From Ligustrum vulgare (Eukaryota > Streptophyta > Magnoliopsida > Lamiales > Oleaceae), in assembly GCA_963555705.1 (NCBI GenBank), contig OY743172.1, positions 18,971,446-19,035,445 of the forward strand: a DNA stretch of 64,000 bases. Direction: 5' to 3'. Below are positions 23,195 through 34,013 of the stretch, one piece after another. The notes beneath the pieces are model-generated. The model saw nothing but the letters and a program-made list of their open reading frames with translations, did not search any database and had not been told where the DNA came from. Position numbers and translations under genes: made by a program. Position 1 is the first letter of the stretch. Every line of letters starts with the position of its first letter.

Positions 23195-23424
23195 TTTTTT
23201 TAGACTCGGACCAAGCATCGATCCGATCGAGAGATTGGGTCAAGGGTTGGAGGGTCAACCCAGAGTCGATTCGGGGATCGACCCGGGTCCGGGTCGGTCG
23301 GGTTTCCCGAGTCAACCCGGATCGTTGACCGGGTTTGACCCGATTGGATTTTTAATGTGATCCGACCCAATTTTTGGGCAGGGTCGCGAGTTTTCGGGTG
23401 GACCAGGCCGGGCCAGGTTTGATA
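23195..23424. repeat. GC-rich GGGTCGGGTC-type dispersed repeat
   Basis: About 230 bases of GACCCGGGTC/GGTCAACCC words, far more GC-rich than the flanks. It is probably the remains of a non-autonomous element. The solo LTR that follows inserted at its right edge (AACATT). Confidence 0.5.
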
Positions 23425-23429
23425 ACATT

Positions 23430-26404
23430 TGTAGCGACCAAGAATTTTTACGCATTTAATAATTATTTTAAAATCGTTGTCACTGCTATCTCACCCATTT
23501 TTTATTAAGTTAACACCGCGACGCGTCCGTCTAGCCAAGTCGAGAAATGTTAAATCCATTCGATTTTAATTAAATTTTTCGAATTTCTAAAATTAGATTA
23601 TTTTAATTATTTATTCAAAGTATTATTTTCAAAATCATTTTAAATTCCAAATTTATTAAAATATCTCAATTTTCCTTATTAAATTATTTTAAGTCCAAAA
23701 TACGTAATTCAATTTTATCTCAAAATTTATTTTCAGTCCAAAATATATCGGTTTTAAATACATTTCCAAATCGAAGTTAGTCTAATTTTTAGTTAATTAT
23801 CCTAAATTTAATCCTACCTAATTAAGCCAAATTTTCTCCACATGTTTTCTTCTTTCCACAAGGCAACTAATTTTTTTACACCAAAACATTATCATTTTTC
23901 TAAAAACTTTACATCATTTTCATTTCATTTTCCAACTAATTCTCCACTATCCTCTTCTATAATTTCCTAATCAATACATATACTACTCTTCTTCCCCATC
24001 ACAACTCACGTTCACAACACCAAATTGTCCACCACATTTGCTCATTCTTTCTTCTTCTTCTTTCCACCTCATTATTCAATCACAAAGCATCTCCATTATA
24101 TCTTTACACCAATTCCATCAAAGAATTTAGCCACCACCATCATCATCACCGGCCAACCCCACAAGTTTTGTTTTCCTTTTTCCACCAAATTCATCATCAT
24201 TATGTCTCAAGAACATAATGATTCATTACTCCACTTTCCACTTCATTTCCAACCTAATCCCCACTTTTCTCTCCTATAAATTTCTAATCAATACCACCAT
24301 CATCAAATGGAGTACACAAATTAAGCCAAAGTTTGACCAAACTGAACAACCTCGACTGCCTACTGCATAACTCCATTTCAACACCCTTTTCACCAATCAA
24401 CCTCTCCCTCTTAGCAGCCACTTTAGGTTACTTCAATCAAACCACCACTGCAGCACCCCATATATCATCATCACTCCCAATCGGACATCACCACAATCAA
24501 CCATCACCACCAACGAACCTCTAACACCGTCTGCGAAATCAACCCACCTGCAGAACCTCCATCACCCCACTTCGAACCACACTTTACAATCTGCGAAGCT
24601 CAAATTTCACACACACAGGAATCATCATCACCATCACAGCAGCCACCATCAACTACAGCCACGCAGTCACCACCCCAACCAGACCTCCAAAACCATTTTC
24701 ATCTCCACCACCATTGTCCAGCCACAACACTACCTACTTCACAACAACATATCGATCATCATCACCAATTTTCCAAAACTCCATCACCAACATCAATCCA
24801 CCACCATCAACCACAAACTGCAACACCAGATTTATGGACCCCCAGCCCCCTTCACCGCCTCCATTGCCAACTCCAAACCGACCACTGCCATCCACCAAAT
24901 CAGCAGTCCACACAATAACTATCACCGATCGCACCATCGTTAATCTGCCCAACCCAAGAATCCCAATCAACTAGTAATTGACAAAACCCATTTCCGCCGC
25001 CAACCACCAAGAATCCACCATCAACCCCTGCAGCAACACCAAATCGTGGCCAACCCCAACCCAAAATCAACCCAAAAATCATGAATAAGACATAACCCAA
25101 ATACTTACCTATCTCGACCGCCGGTATGCTCGCCGGAAAATCGCGAAATCAAGTCGCGGTTATTCTCGGATCTCCCCAAAATTCTGCCCAAATCTTCCCC
25201 TTTCCGCTGTTTTCTCTACATCACTACCACCCTGCGGCGGCGTTCCGCCGGCCAATCGCCGGCTGTGGCACCGAATTTGGTGAGGAGCCTCGCACGCCGT
25301 CGTCCCTTCCTCTGTTTCTCTCGTCTCTCTCCCTTAACTTCTCTGATTGATACGAATGAGAGAGAGAGAGAGAGAGAGAAAATCTGATTTCATATTTTTA
25401 ATTTTTCAGAATTTGCAAATTAGTCCTCAAGTTAGTAAATGATTTAAATTAGTCCTTTTAGCTTTAAACTTATCATTTCAGCCCTTAAGTTCTAAAAGAT
25501 TTTAATAAGCCCTCCATTTTTAAAATTTCTTATCTCAATCCCCACAGTTTAATATTCGTTTTGAGCTCCGACCCAACTTTTGAAAATTTACATTTTAGTC
25601 CCTCAAGTTTGAAAAGTATTTATTTTAATCCCTCAATTTTCAAAAGTATTTATTTTAGTCCATCAACTTTCAAAGCACTCATTTTAGTCCCTTAATTTTG
25701 TAAATTATCATTTTTAAACTATAAATCTCAAAAGACGAATGTAACTTATGGGCTAGACGAAGCGTACGGAGATTTAAAGTATCTAAGTCGTTTCCCGCTC
25801 AACTTTGTACTCGTCAGATTTAAGGTAGACTCGCCCCCACTAATTGATTTATATTATAATTGCATGGGTTATGTGGATTTGTGTGATTTTATGCTTAATT
25901 GCATGAGAAAAGAATATCTCTTTTGAGATAAAGAATTATGTTATGCTGGCATAACTTATCTGCTAGCCAAGAAAAAAAAAGAATGTGTTCATTTGCGTTC
26001 ACTATGTGATGCCTATGAATAAGAAAAGAATGTCACTATATTATTTGCATAATTTCTTGTCCAATTATCTTGTAGATTAATTATTGCCGATGAGTCTACT
26101 GAGTATTTCATTTTGAAATGCTCAACCCGTTATTTTAGCAACTTTTGCAGATTTTGGAGACGGTGGCGAGTGATGGGCAATGACGGCAAATTACAAAAGT
26201 CGTGAACTTTGAAATAATTATTTCATTTTATCAAGAACTTTCATTTTTATAAATTTGTACGAAATTACTTATTCCATTTAAATTATCACTAAACTTTTAT
26301 TCAATAAATACGATATTTAATATTTAGTCATTTTCCGCAACAAAGTTTATTCAAGAATTTAGAAAAGTGACGTTCCCGCGCTCCTCGGAATCCGGGGCGT
26401 CACA
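23430..26404 (+). mobile_element. Solo LTR, Ty3/gypsy-like, 2975 bp, perfect 5-bp TSD
   Basis: It starts TGTAGCGACC and ends GGGGCGTCACA (TG...CA), with ACATT directly repeated at 23425-23429 and 26405-26409. Length and terminal style fit the large LTRs of chromovirus (Tekay/Del-like) elements; the lineage is inference. It contains Pro/His-rich frames at 24025-25350 caused by CCA/CAT-rich sequence, a CCGCCGGCC stretch at 25230-25260, a (GA)n run at 25358-25379, and TTTAGTCC(C)TCAA repeats at 25420-25700. No internal retrotransposon domain is present, so LTR-LTR recombination removed the rest. Confidence 0.85.
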
Positions 26405-26409
26405 ACATT

Positions 26410-27589
26410 GCTTTTTATAGTAAGTCGTTAAAGTTCCTAATTATTACAATAGTGACCACTTTGTAAAAAAAAAATTGTCCTTTATTAGTACCATTTATTT
26501 AAAATCTCATTTTCAACCAACGTTTCTATTAAAAATTAAATCTACTTATAAAGTCAAAAAAAAAATATATATATATATATACTTTTTAAAAAATCATTCT
26601 CCCAAAATTTACTATTACAAACTACATTATTCGAAATAATAGGTCTCAAAAAGGGACTTAAGTACACATTCTCAGAAAAATCAATTTTATAAAACTCATT
26701 TTGTAAATAATGAGGGCTTAAATAATGATTAAATATGTTCACCTGAGAAAATCGTAATTCATAAAGAGAGCAATTTTGAAAAACAGGTATTGAGTCATTT
26801 TACCTCCCAAAACATATTTCTTAAAATGATAAGTGGTATTAATTAACTATTTATTAATCATTTTGGACAGAATTCAAAATTTTAAAATAATCCAATTGAA
26901 TCAGATTTTTAAATAGCTTCATTTTCCATGTCCAGAAGTTTGTTGGTCCACCTTACGAACTTGGAAATCAATTACATTTTTCTTAAAATTCGTAACAATT
27001 AAAAAAATGTCAATATCACATAAATATATTAACTTTAATAATAGAAAATAAAAGAGGGTGAAATATGAATGTCGATCGATCTATTTTGCTTTTCCTTTTT
27101 TTTTTTAATAAAACTCTAAGCGTGTATCACATATATATCTATTTTTTACTTATTACAAATTCTATTTAAATGTAATTTTATTTTCCCATTTTAAGCTTTA
27201 AACCAATTTAAATTACAATATTTGAAGAAACTTCCTGAAACAATAAACTTATGAGTCGTAATAAAATAAAATAAAAATGTACGTGTAATTTTACCTTTTT
27301 TTTTTTAATTAATTGTTTTCCTTCGTTTATCGTTGAATTACTTTGATTGTCATCCTTACTGTGGATAAAAAAAATTTAAACTAAATATAATCTCAATTCA
27401 TTGAAATTTATAAAAAAAGTATTTACAAAATTACAACAATATATAAAAAGTAACAAACATATCTCAAAAGTTATTGGGAAGATAAGTGTATTGTATCATA
27501 TAATAGATTGACGACTACAGATTTCAAATCATCATTTGCAAAAATATCGATTTCATTTTTTTATTACATCTATCAAAATAAAACTTTTA
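26410..27589. other. AT-rich intergenic region, no gene seen
   Basis: Contains an (AT)n run at about 26565-26580 and poly-T tracts. No coding exon or element end could be recognised. Confidence 0.5.
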
Positions 27590-27808
27590 AGATGTGTTTG
27601 ATTTCTAAGGTGGAAAATGTTCTCTCCCCAAATAAGTAAAAAAAGATTTTCAAGGCTAATGGCTAAAGTATGCTTCAAATGGTTGTACCATGTAAAATAT
27701 TTTCTAAGTCAAATTTTCCAATCAAACATCAAATAAACATAAAATGTGGAAAATATTTTTCATGATGTGACAATTTTATAGGTAAAACTAAGGCAATCAA
27801 ACATATCC
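27590..27808. mobile_element. Tourist-like MITE (219 bp)
   Basis: Ends AAGATGTGTTTGATT and AATCAAACATATCCT, imperfectly inverted, flanked by TTA (27587-27589 and 27809-27811). The interior carries GGAAAATATTTT/AAAATATTTTCC words like the 16063 and 42278 copies. Confidence 0.7.
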
Positions 27809-27824
27809 TTACATTTAATATTTG

Positions 27825-28040
27825 AAGTGATTTTAGAGACGATGTGTTTACAGTTGACTCTCACTTGTGAGTTAGTATAAAAGTTTTTTGTTGAGATCTT
27901 CGATTTTGACACCCATAATGCATATTGAATACAATCTTTTATTAATTACATTTAATAATTTTTTTTTTTGGGAAAAAATTTCATGATTTAGAAAGAATTT
28001 TAAGCGGGAAGCTGTGTGCATAAAATAGTGACGGTTATCC

Positions 28041-28073
<33 letters not shown>

Positions 28074-29640
28074 GTAATCGCATCCGTACGATGTACGAAA
28101 GATATAATTGACAATTATTTAATGAATAAGTTGTAAAAATACAATGACCGACATAAATTGTGCATTTTTCATATATAATGAAAAATACCCAGAAAAGCAA
28201 AATGTAAAATTGCGACTTGCAAATTTCTTTTAAGGGCTAATTGTTCATTATCTGGTTTTCTTAATCTATTTAGACGAAGTAAGATATGAAAATTTGATTT
28301 ATTCTATATTTTAAAATTTTAATTTAATGACTGAAGTCGATCTTACAGTTATTTGATTTCCAAAAGTTGAAATGTTTATAATTTTTAAATCATAAAATGA
28401 AATAAAGAGGCTAATAGACATTTACGGAATTAATTTATCGACTCCCCAAATAACACTATAAGAATTTGTACTAACTATCTTAATGCAATAATTGATATTT
28501 AAATATATTAAACAAATATTTCATTTCATTTCATTACATGTAAAAAGGAAAATTCATTACGATCAAAATTTATGAAACATTTTCAAAAATAAAAAAAAAA
28601 TGCTCAAAATTAAATTAAATGTTGTAATTTGTTAAAATCACACGTGAAAAATTTACATACGACCTATATTTAAATGAATGTAACAAATAAATAATATAAA
28701 ATACAAATTTTAATTAAATTTTATTGAATGAATATTACAAATATAATTAACTTTATATACAAAAATAAATCATCTATACATTTCAATTTATAAATGGGGG
28801 CTTAATCCTCAAGCCATAAGACTTTATCACTTATACTTATAGAATTGATTATACAAACAAAATAAAATAATAATAATAATAGTAAAATAAAATAAAAAAT
28901 CAATGTTCATTCTCAACCACATATTATTTAAAACTCATTTTTCACAGGTGCACATACTATTTTGGTACATGTTAAATAAACGTATTGACCATATTCTATT
29001 TTTAAATAGAATGATTTTGCTAACATCATCTATTATACAAATTGAACCAGTGAGTTTATCGAAACTTAAAGTTGCAGAAAATTAAATGATTTTATTGAGT
29101 TTATTTAGAAAGCTCGAATATCTATTATTTCTTTCAATTTGATAAGAAAAAGATTCGAAATTAATCATTTTGGTGAAATTGAATTTATGTAATAAATGAT
29201 AGGTATCATTTTAGGACTTAAATAAATGAGATTAATTAAAAAGATTGGATGTTGGAAAAAATAAAAAGTATAAGTAAAACTTTTACCTTTAGAATTTAAG
29301 ACGATTTTACGAATGATATGTTTAGAGTATGATCTATTTGTTAGCTTGTATTAAACTTCTCATTGAAATCTTGAATTTGACACTCATATTGAATATTTTT
29401 CGACTTCAAAATAATGCAATAATTATCGAAAGAATAAAAATAATCTATAATTTGACTTTTTATAGATATCTTTTTCACAAGTCCATAAATTATTTATTAC
29501 ATGCATTAATTAAACTCTCCTAATTAATGTATTAAAATAAATTGATAAAATTAAGAAATTTCCTAAAATGACATGGGAAAATGGACGGAAAACTATGTGT
29601 GTAAAATTGTAATGGTTATCCTATTATTATATATGTATAT
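27825..29640. repeat. Two diverged copies of an unclassified dispersed repeat
   Basis: The block at 27825-28060 (TTGAGATCTTCGATTTTGAC...TGTGTGCATAAAATAGTGACGGTTATCCTATTATTATT) recurs at about 29290-29630 (TTGAAATCTTGAATTTGACACTC...TGTGTGTAAAATTGTAATGGTTATCC). A related fragment appears near 49340. An (ATT)n run follows the first copy at 28041-28070. No coding sequence was seen. Confidence 0.55.
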
Positions 29641-29742
29641 AAATAAATAGATTTCAACAATTGACATGGAAAATATTTTTCATTATATATGTATATAAAT
29701 AGATAAATTGCATCAATTGGCATGGAAAATATTTTTCATGTA
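29615..29742. repeat. ~60-bp imperfect tandem repeat
   Basis: Two units each run ATATATGTATATAAAT ... CATGGAAAATATTTTTCAT. The shared GGAAAATATTTTTC core is the one found inside the MITEs. Confidence 0.6.
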
Positions 29743-30353
29743 CATTCGTTTGAAGCACAAACTAGACCATTTGCCAAGAAAATTGACAATGACAATATCT
29801 TAAAAGTGTGGATATGTGAGACTCCTTTGATTTTCTATTTTATCCTTACATTATTTTATTGTTCTTAAGAATGTACTTAGTTCATTTATTTAAACTTATT
29901 TTACAGTTATTTTAATTCTTACTTAAAAAAATCAACTTATCCACGTTGACTAAATTGAAATTGGTTATTCAATTAATATTAATTTAATGTCGTTAATTTT
30001 TAATTTACTCTTACAATACTGTCCCATCAAATTTCATTTCTCGTGATAACTCCATTGAACAAATCAAAGAGTTTGTTTATGCATTTAATAATTTTTTTCA
30101 ATTTTCAATTCAAACAAATATTTTAACCCTCTGTTGAACAATACTATTTTGTTTATAAATGTACAATTTGAACAAGAATGTATTTATACTTTTAATGAAC
30201 TTTTTTCTATTTTTAATTCGAATAATTATGTTTTAGTTCTCTATATATATCCTATATATAAAAATATATCCTATATATAAAAACAGCGGAAGTCATATTA
30301 CTGAGAGCAAGAGAGCCGGCACTGTTCATTTGATGTCACGCTCACATCATCAA

Positions 30354-30394
30354 AACGACGTCGTTTTGTTTTGTTTATTCCCCCCCCCCCCCCT
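30354..30394. promoter_or_regulatory. ACGT-core palindrome and poly-C tract in a captured leader-like region
   Basis: AAAACGACGTCGTTTT is a perfect 16-bp palindrome with an ACGT core, the type bound by plant bZIP factors. A run of about 14 C follows, then CT-rich sequence with CTTCGTCGTC resembling a plant 5' UTR. It probably derives from the promoter of a captured host gene. Which gene is unknown. Confidence 0.4.
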
Positions 30395-31884
30395 CGAGAG
30401 AGATCCACATGCTTCCTTCGTCGTCTTCGCTCAGACTCCTTGTTCGATTCCAACAATTGTTTCCTTCCCCGACTTCAAATTGTAACCCTTAATTCATTAA
30501 AATCCTTCCCCAGGCATTGATATGTCCATTCACGAGTATCCATTATTATTGCTTTTATTCATCTTCTATGTGCTCTATTATTGAAATATTTTGTATGCTT
30601 GGTTTGAGTTATATCTTTTTTCCTTTTTTATTTCTCAGCTGAACCAGCTTTCTTCTTTGTGTTTGAGCAGCGATTATTGGGGTTTTGTTGGAGAAATTCC
30701 CCTTCATGCTTTTAGTTAGGGCATATGTTAGTTAGGGTTCCAGGTTTTTTTCTGTATTATGATTTACGAAATTTTTCCGTGTGTTCTTGGGGTTGATGCC
30801 TGATTCACGATTCTTGATTTTTTGGGAAATTTCCTTCTCTTTCTTCGACTACGCACCTCTGCTAGGGCTCTTTCTTCCATCCAGCCTTTTGTTTTCGAAA
30901 TTTCGTGCCGGAATCTTCTTTTATGACATTGTATTATTGTTTTTTAGGCATCACTTGGTTGTGTGAAGTTTTTTTTCCCCGTTAGTAGTAACATTTGGTT
31001 CAAATTGATGGGTTTTGTTATTATTATTTTTTAAAAAATTATTTTTCTCCCTCTTTCCTTTTTTTTTGCTTTCGTTTTTATTTTTTGCTTCTTCCTTTTT
31101 CTTTTTGTATGACAAAATTTAGTTCTCTGTGTTGGTTTAGTTTGAGTGTTTTCTTTTTAGCAATAAATTATTCGGTGTTGTTTTCAACGTAGTTCAGCAA
31201 TTCCGTTTCTATTAATATGGTAGACTTGGCAGATAGATAAAGCATATGAGAAGTTCTTAAAAGAGAATGCTTCTTGTTGTAGCATATTGATTTCAGTTAC
31301 TGATTTTTCTTGTGTTCTTTGGACATGAGGTATAATGTTTGAGGAAATAATTTACATTTACTAGCTCTGGCATATGATAATAACATTGACTACATGAGTC
31401 CTAAGTTTTATCAAAGTTTAGTGTAGAAAAAAGGAAACTCAAGCTTTATGAATTAATAGATGTACATTCGAATGATAAAGAAGTCTTTTTTAATCCTATA
31501 GGAATTACAACTATTAGGAAGAGGAAAAAGGAAGTTGTTCATTTACGGTATTTTCTTTAGTAACTTCATTATTGGTGAATTAACTTCCAAAATTTCACTC
31601 TGTTAATGGTCTAAATGTGCTTTCTTGATCGTGAAATTTTTCTATAGACCTATCCCTTGTTCTCATTTATTTATCATTTAATTAAAAGTTTCAATCTGGA
31701 TGTTTACTGCATTTTATCTTTTATTAATGCATTTGTATGTTCCACTATAATTGGCTAGGTAAGTTAAAAAGTACTCCAGAAATCTTAATGTGTAGATGAC
31801 ACAAATTGCATGGACACAACATCCATACATTGTTGGATTCAAGTAAGCATGTGTAGAAAAGGTAAGAGCTTAGAAACTTCTACT

Positions 31885-32065
31885 TACTAGGGGTCGACAA
31901 AAAAATTGGAACCGAGAGAACCGAACCAAAACCGAATAAAAAAACCGAAATCAGTCGGTCCTTTAGGAAAAAATGAGAATTGAAATCGAACTGAAATTGA
32001 AAAATGGAGAACTGAAAATCGATCGGTTCCTATTTGAAAACCGAACCGAGAACCGAAACATTCTT
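31885..32065. repeat. AACCGAACCG-type repeat segment
   Basis: CGAACCGAGAACCGAAA words recur in both arms of a loose inverted structure (GTCGACAAAAAAATTGG ... GATCGGTTCC). It is a transposon-derived segment inside the Helitron candidate. Confidence 0.45.
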
Positions 32066-32377
32066 AATTTAAGTTAATCCCACATGACACTTTTGATACT
32101 TTCTGTATTACCTTACGTGATAATTGTTGAATTATTCATATTATGTTGCAGGTATGTTCATCTCGATCTCTTCAAAGTTCAATAGGAGGTGACAGTTTTA
32201 CTCTTCAAAAGAACGTACCAAGGAGGTGACAGTTTTACTCTTTACATTCTTTTTTTACAGCAAATTTGATGAATGTACATTTTCTTTTCAATATAGAGAA
32301 TTCTGCTTTTCCTTTCATCAACTTCGATAACTTGCACACAGTTTACCTATTCCATTTTAATCATATGCTCTATGCAG

Positions 32378-32726
32378 GAAATCTTGAAATGGTTTGCTCA
32401 GTTATTATTGGCAGTTGAGTATCTGCATACAAATTTCGTTCTGCAGCGAGATCTAAAAGTATGTTTATGAATATTATTTTAGTGATTCATTTATGTTTCT
32501 CTCAAAATGATTTTAAGGATTGATTTTCATGTCAATTTCTCTTGGCAGTGCTCCAATATCTTCCTTGCAAAAGATCAAGATGTTCATCTAGGTTAGTTCA
32601 TATATTTATTGAGTTTGGAACAACCTTCTTCCCTGGTTTGAATAATCTTCTTTGTTCATGACTTCTGATTTTGCAGGGGATTTCAGACTTGTCAAAATTC
32701 TGAAGACAAATGATTTGGCTTCTTCA
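32378..32726 (+). pseudogene. NEK-family (NimA-related) kinase fragment, three exons
   Basis: Exons 32378-32458, 32549-32591 and 32677-32726 keep AG/GT splice sites and correct phases. They encode the catalytic-loop region of plant NEK kinases: the FAQLLLAVEYLH helix, then QRDLK, then CSNIFLAKDQD and a DFR motif. In active NEKs these motifs are HRD and DFG. Both catalytic motifs are therefore altered (H to Q, G to R), and the N-lobe and the rest of the C-lobe are missing. Introns are retained, so this is a genomic capture, not a retrocopy. It lies inside the Helitron candidate, 0.4 kb before an EDR2 exon. Confidence 0.88.
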
Positions 32727-33150
32727 GTAAGTGCTTTAGTCTATATACTAGATAAAGTGTTTTTTGCAAGTCTAGTTTTAAAGTACTCAATAAACAATTC
32801 ATGAATTCACGTATATTTCATAGTTGAGGACAAAAAATCATAGGACCTACTGGTATGTCTGTTGGGGATTGGATAGCACTGCAAAGTTTTGAGGGAAAAA
32901 ACCTAAAATCTTGCTTGTCGTAATTTTGAGTTCTAACAAATTAGTGTGAAAGTTGTAAACTTTTATTCTTCTATGAAAAAAGGAATGTGATTGTATCACA
33001 ATCTTCTTACCAATTTGTTTTTACAAAAACTTCGTCCTATAATGTAGCTAGAGCATTAAAAGAATAGTTTATATGGTTAAAGGAGTTCATTCATGTGTTG
33101 GAGTATTTCTATTTCCAACTAAGAGCATACATTTATTGATTGAATTTCAG

Positions 33151-33368
33151 GAAGAGAAGTGGGGGAAGATGTCGAATTCAAAGGTGGTTTTTGAAGGTTG
33201 GATGGTAAGATATGGAAGAAAGAAGATTGGGAGATTATATATTCACATGAGATATTTTGTTCTTGGAACTCGATTGCTAGCTTTGTATTTGACAAGATAC
33301 CAATCAAGACATTCCTTATAGATGGAAATTGTAGGGAGGACCGTGGGCTAAAAACTCATCATGAACAT
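33151..33368 (+). pseudogene. EDR2-like (ENHANCED DISEASE RESISTANCE 2) first-exon fragment with frameshift
   Basis: The sequence follows an intron-like ...TTTCAG at 33150 and has an ATG at 33169. It encodes the start of the EDR2 PH domain (MSNSKVVFEGWMVRYGRKK, then IHMRYFVL). The frame is lost near 33285 and stops at 33319-33321. The expected continuation (IPIKTFLIDGNC, DRGLKTHH) is readable in another frame up to a retained splice donor (CAT|GTGAGC) at 33368. START and DUF1336 regions are absent. EDR2 proteins bind phosphoinositides and restrain cell death in plant immunity. This piece cannot make one and appears to be captured DNA. Confidence 0.9.
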
Positions 33369-33682
33369 GTGAGCAACTAACATTTGAACTTTTACATTTC
33401 GGGCTTTGTGTTGTGTTTAATGCTATTTTAAGACTTGATCCAGTAAATCTGGAATCATCAATGCTGTGCTATCTTGATTGCGACCGTCAAGGTTTAGAGC
33501 ATCCGTGCATTTTTTTAAACTCTACCTCAGGTTATCACTGCTTCTATGATTGTAGCTTAGTAAAGAAATATTTTGATAGACTATTTTTAACGAAACATCA
33601 ATGTATGAAATTACCTGCATTTTTAATTTAATTTCATCACTCACATGACACTCACAGTCGTGCAACGCACGACGTTACCTAG

Positions 33683-33683
<1 letters not shown>

Positions 33684-33728
<45 letters not shown>

Positions 33729-33730
33729 TA
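33684..33730. repeat. (AT)n then (AG)n microsatellite
   Basis: About 20 bases of AT followed by about 26 of GA, directly abutting the CTAGT end of the Helitron candidate. Confidence 0.9.
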
Positions 33731-34013
33731 TTTTTGGGACATTTTTAAGTGACATCGTGACTTGACGAACATTTATTGGACGGTGAAAAAGTAAGTGGTG
33801 GGATAATTAGTTGCACCACTCAATGAATGTGTAACGCGTCACAATATCACTTAAAAATGTCCAAAAAAATCTTCATAGAATTACTCTAAATTCTTATCAA
33901 AACTATCAATTAATTTATATAAAAAAAATATTATTTTCTGATTAAGAATATAAATAAATAATTTCAACACTCTTTCGAACAGAAAAAAATCAAAACAGAA
34001 ATTTTTATTTAAA

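Larger units (their letters stand above)
30250..33683 (+). mobile_element. Candidate Helitron (~3.4 kb) carrying captured gene fragments
   Basis: The right end is diagnostic. A perfect 7-bp hairpin GTCGTGC-AAC-GCACGAC (33654-33670 approximately) is followed by GTTACCTAGT, ending CTAGT at 33683 and then A/T-rich DNA. Helitrons end in a short hairpin plus CTRR-T and leave no target duplication. The left end is proposed at one of two consecutive TCCTATATATAAAAA units (30250 or 30269), since Helitrons begin with TC. Inside lie a promoter/leader-like region (30300-32160), three NEK kinase exons and one EDR2 exon, with introns retained. No Rep/helicase is present, so it would be non-autonomous. The left boundary is less certain than the right. 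Confidence 0.6.

Noticed and set aside
24025..25350. Several Pro/His/Ser-rich open frames on both strands
   Set aside because: They lie inside a solo LTR with perfect TSD, follow CCA/CAT-rich composition and are mirrored by open frames on the opposite strand.
33169..33321. Functional small PH-domain protein from the EDR2 fragment
   Set aside because: The frame is lost midway through the first PH strands and the remaining domain lies in another frame.
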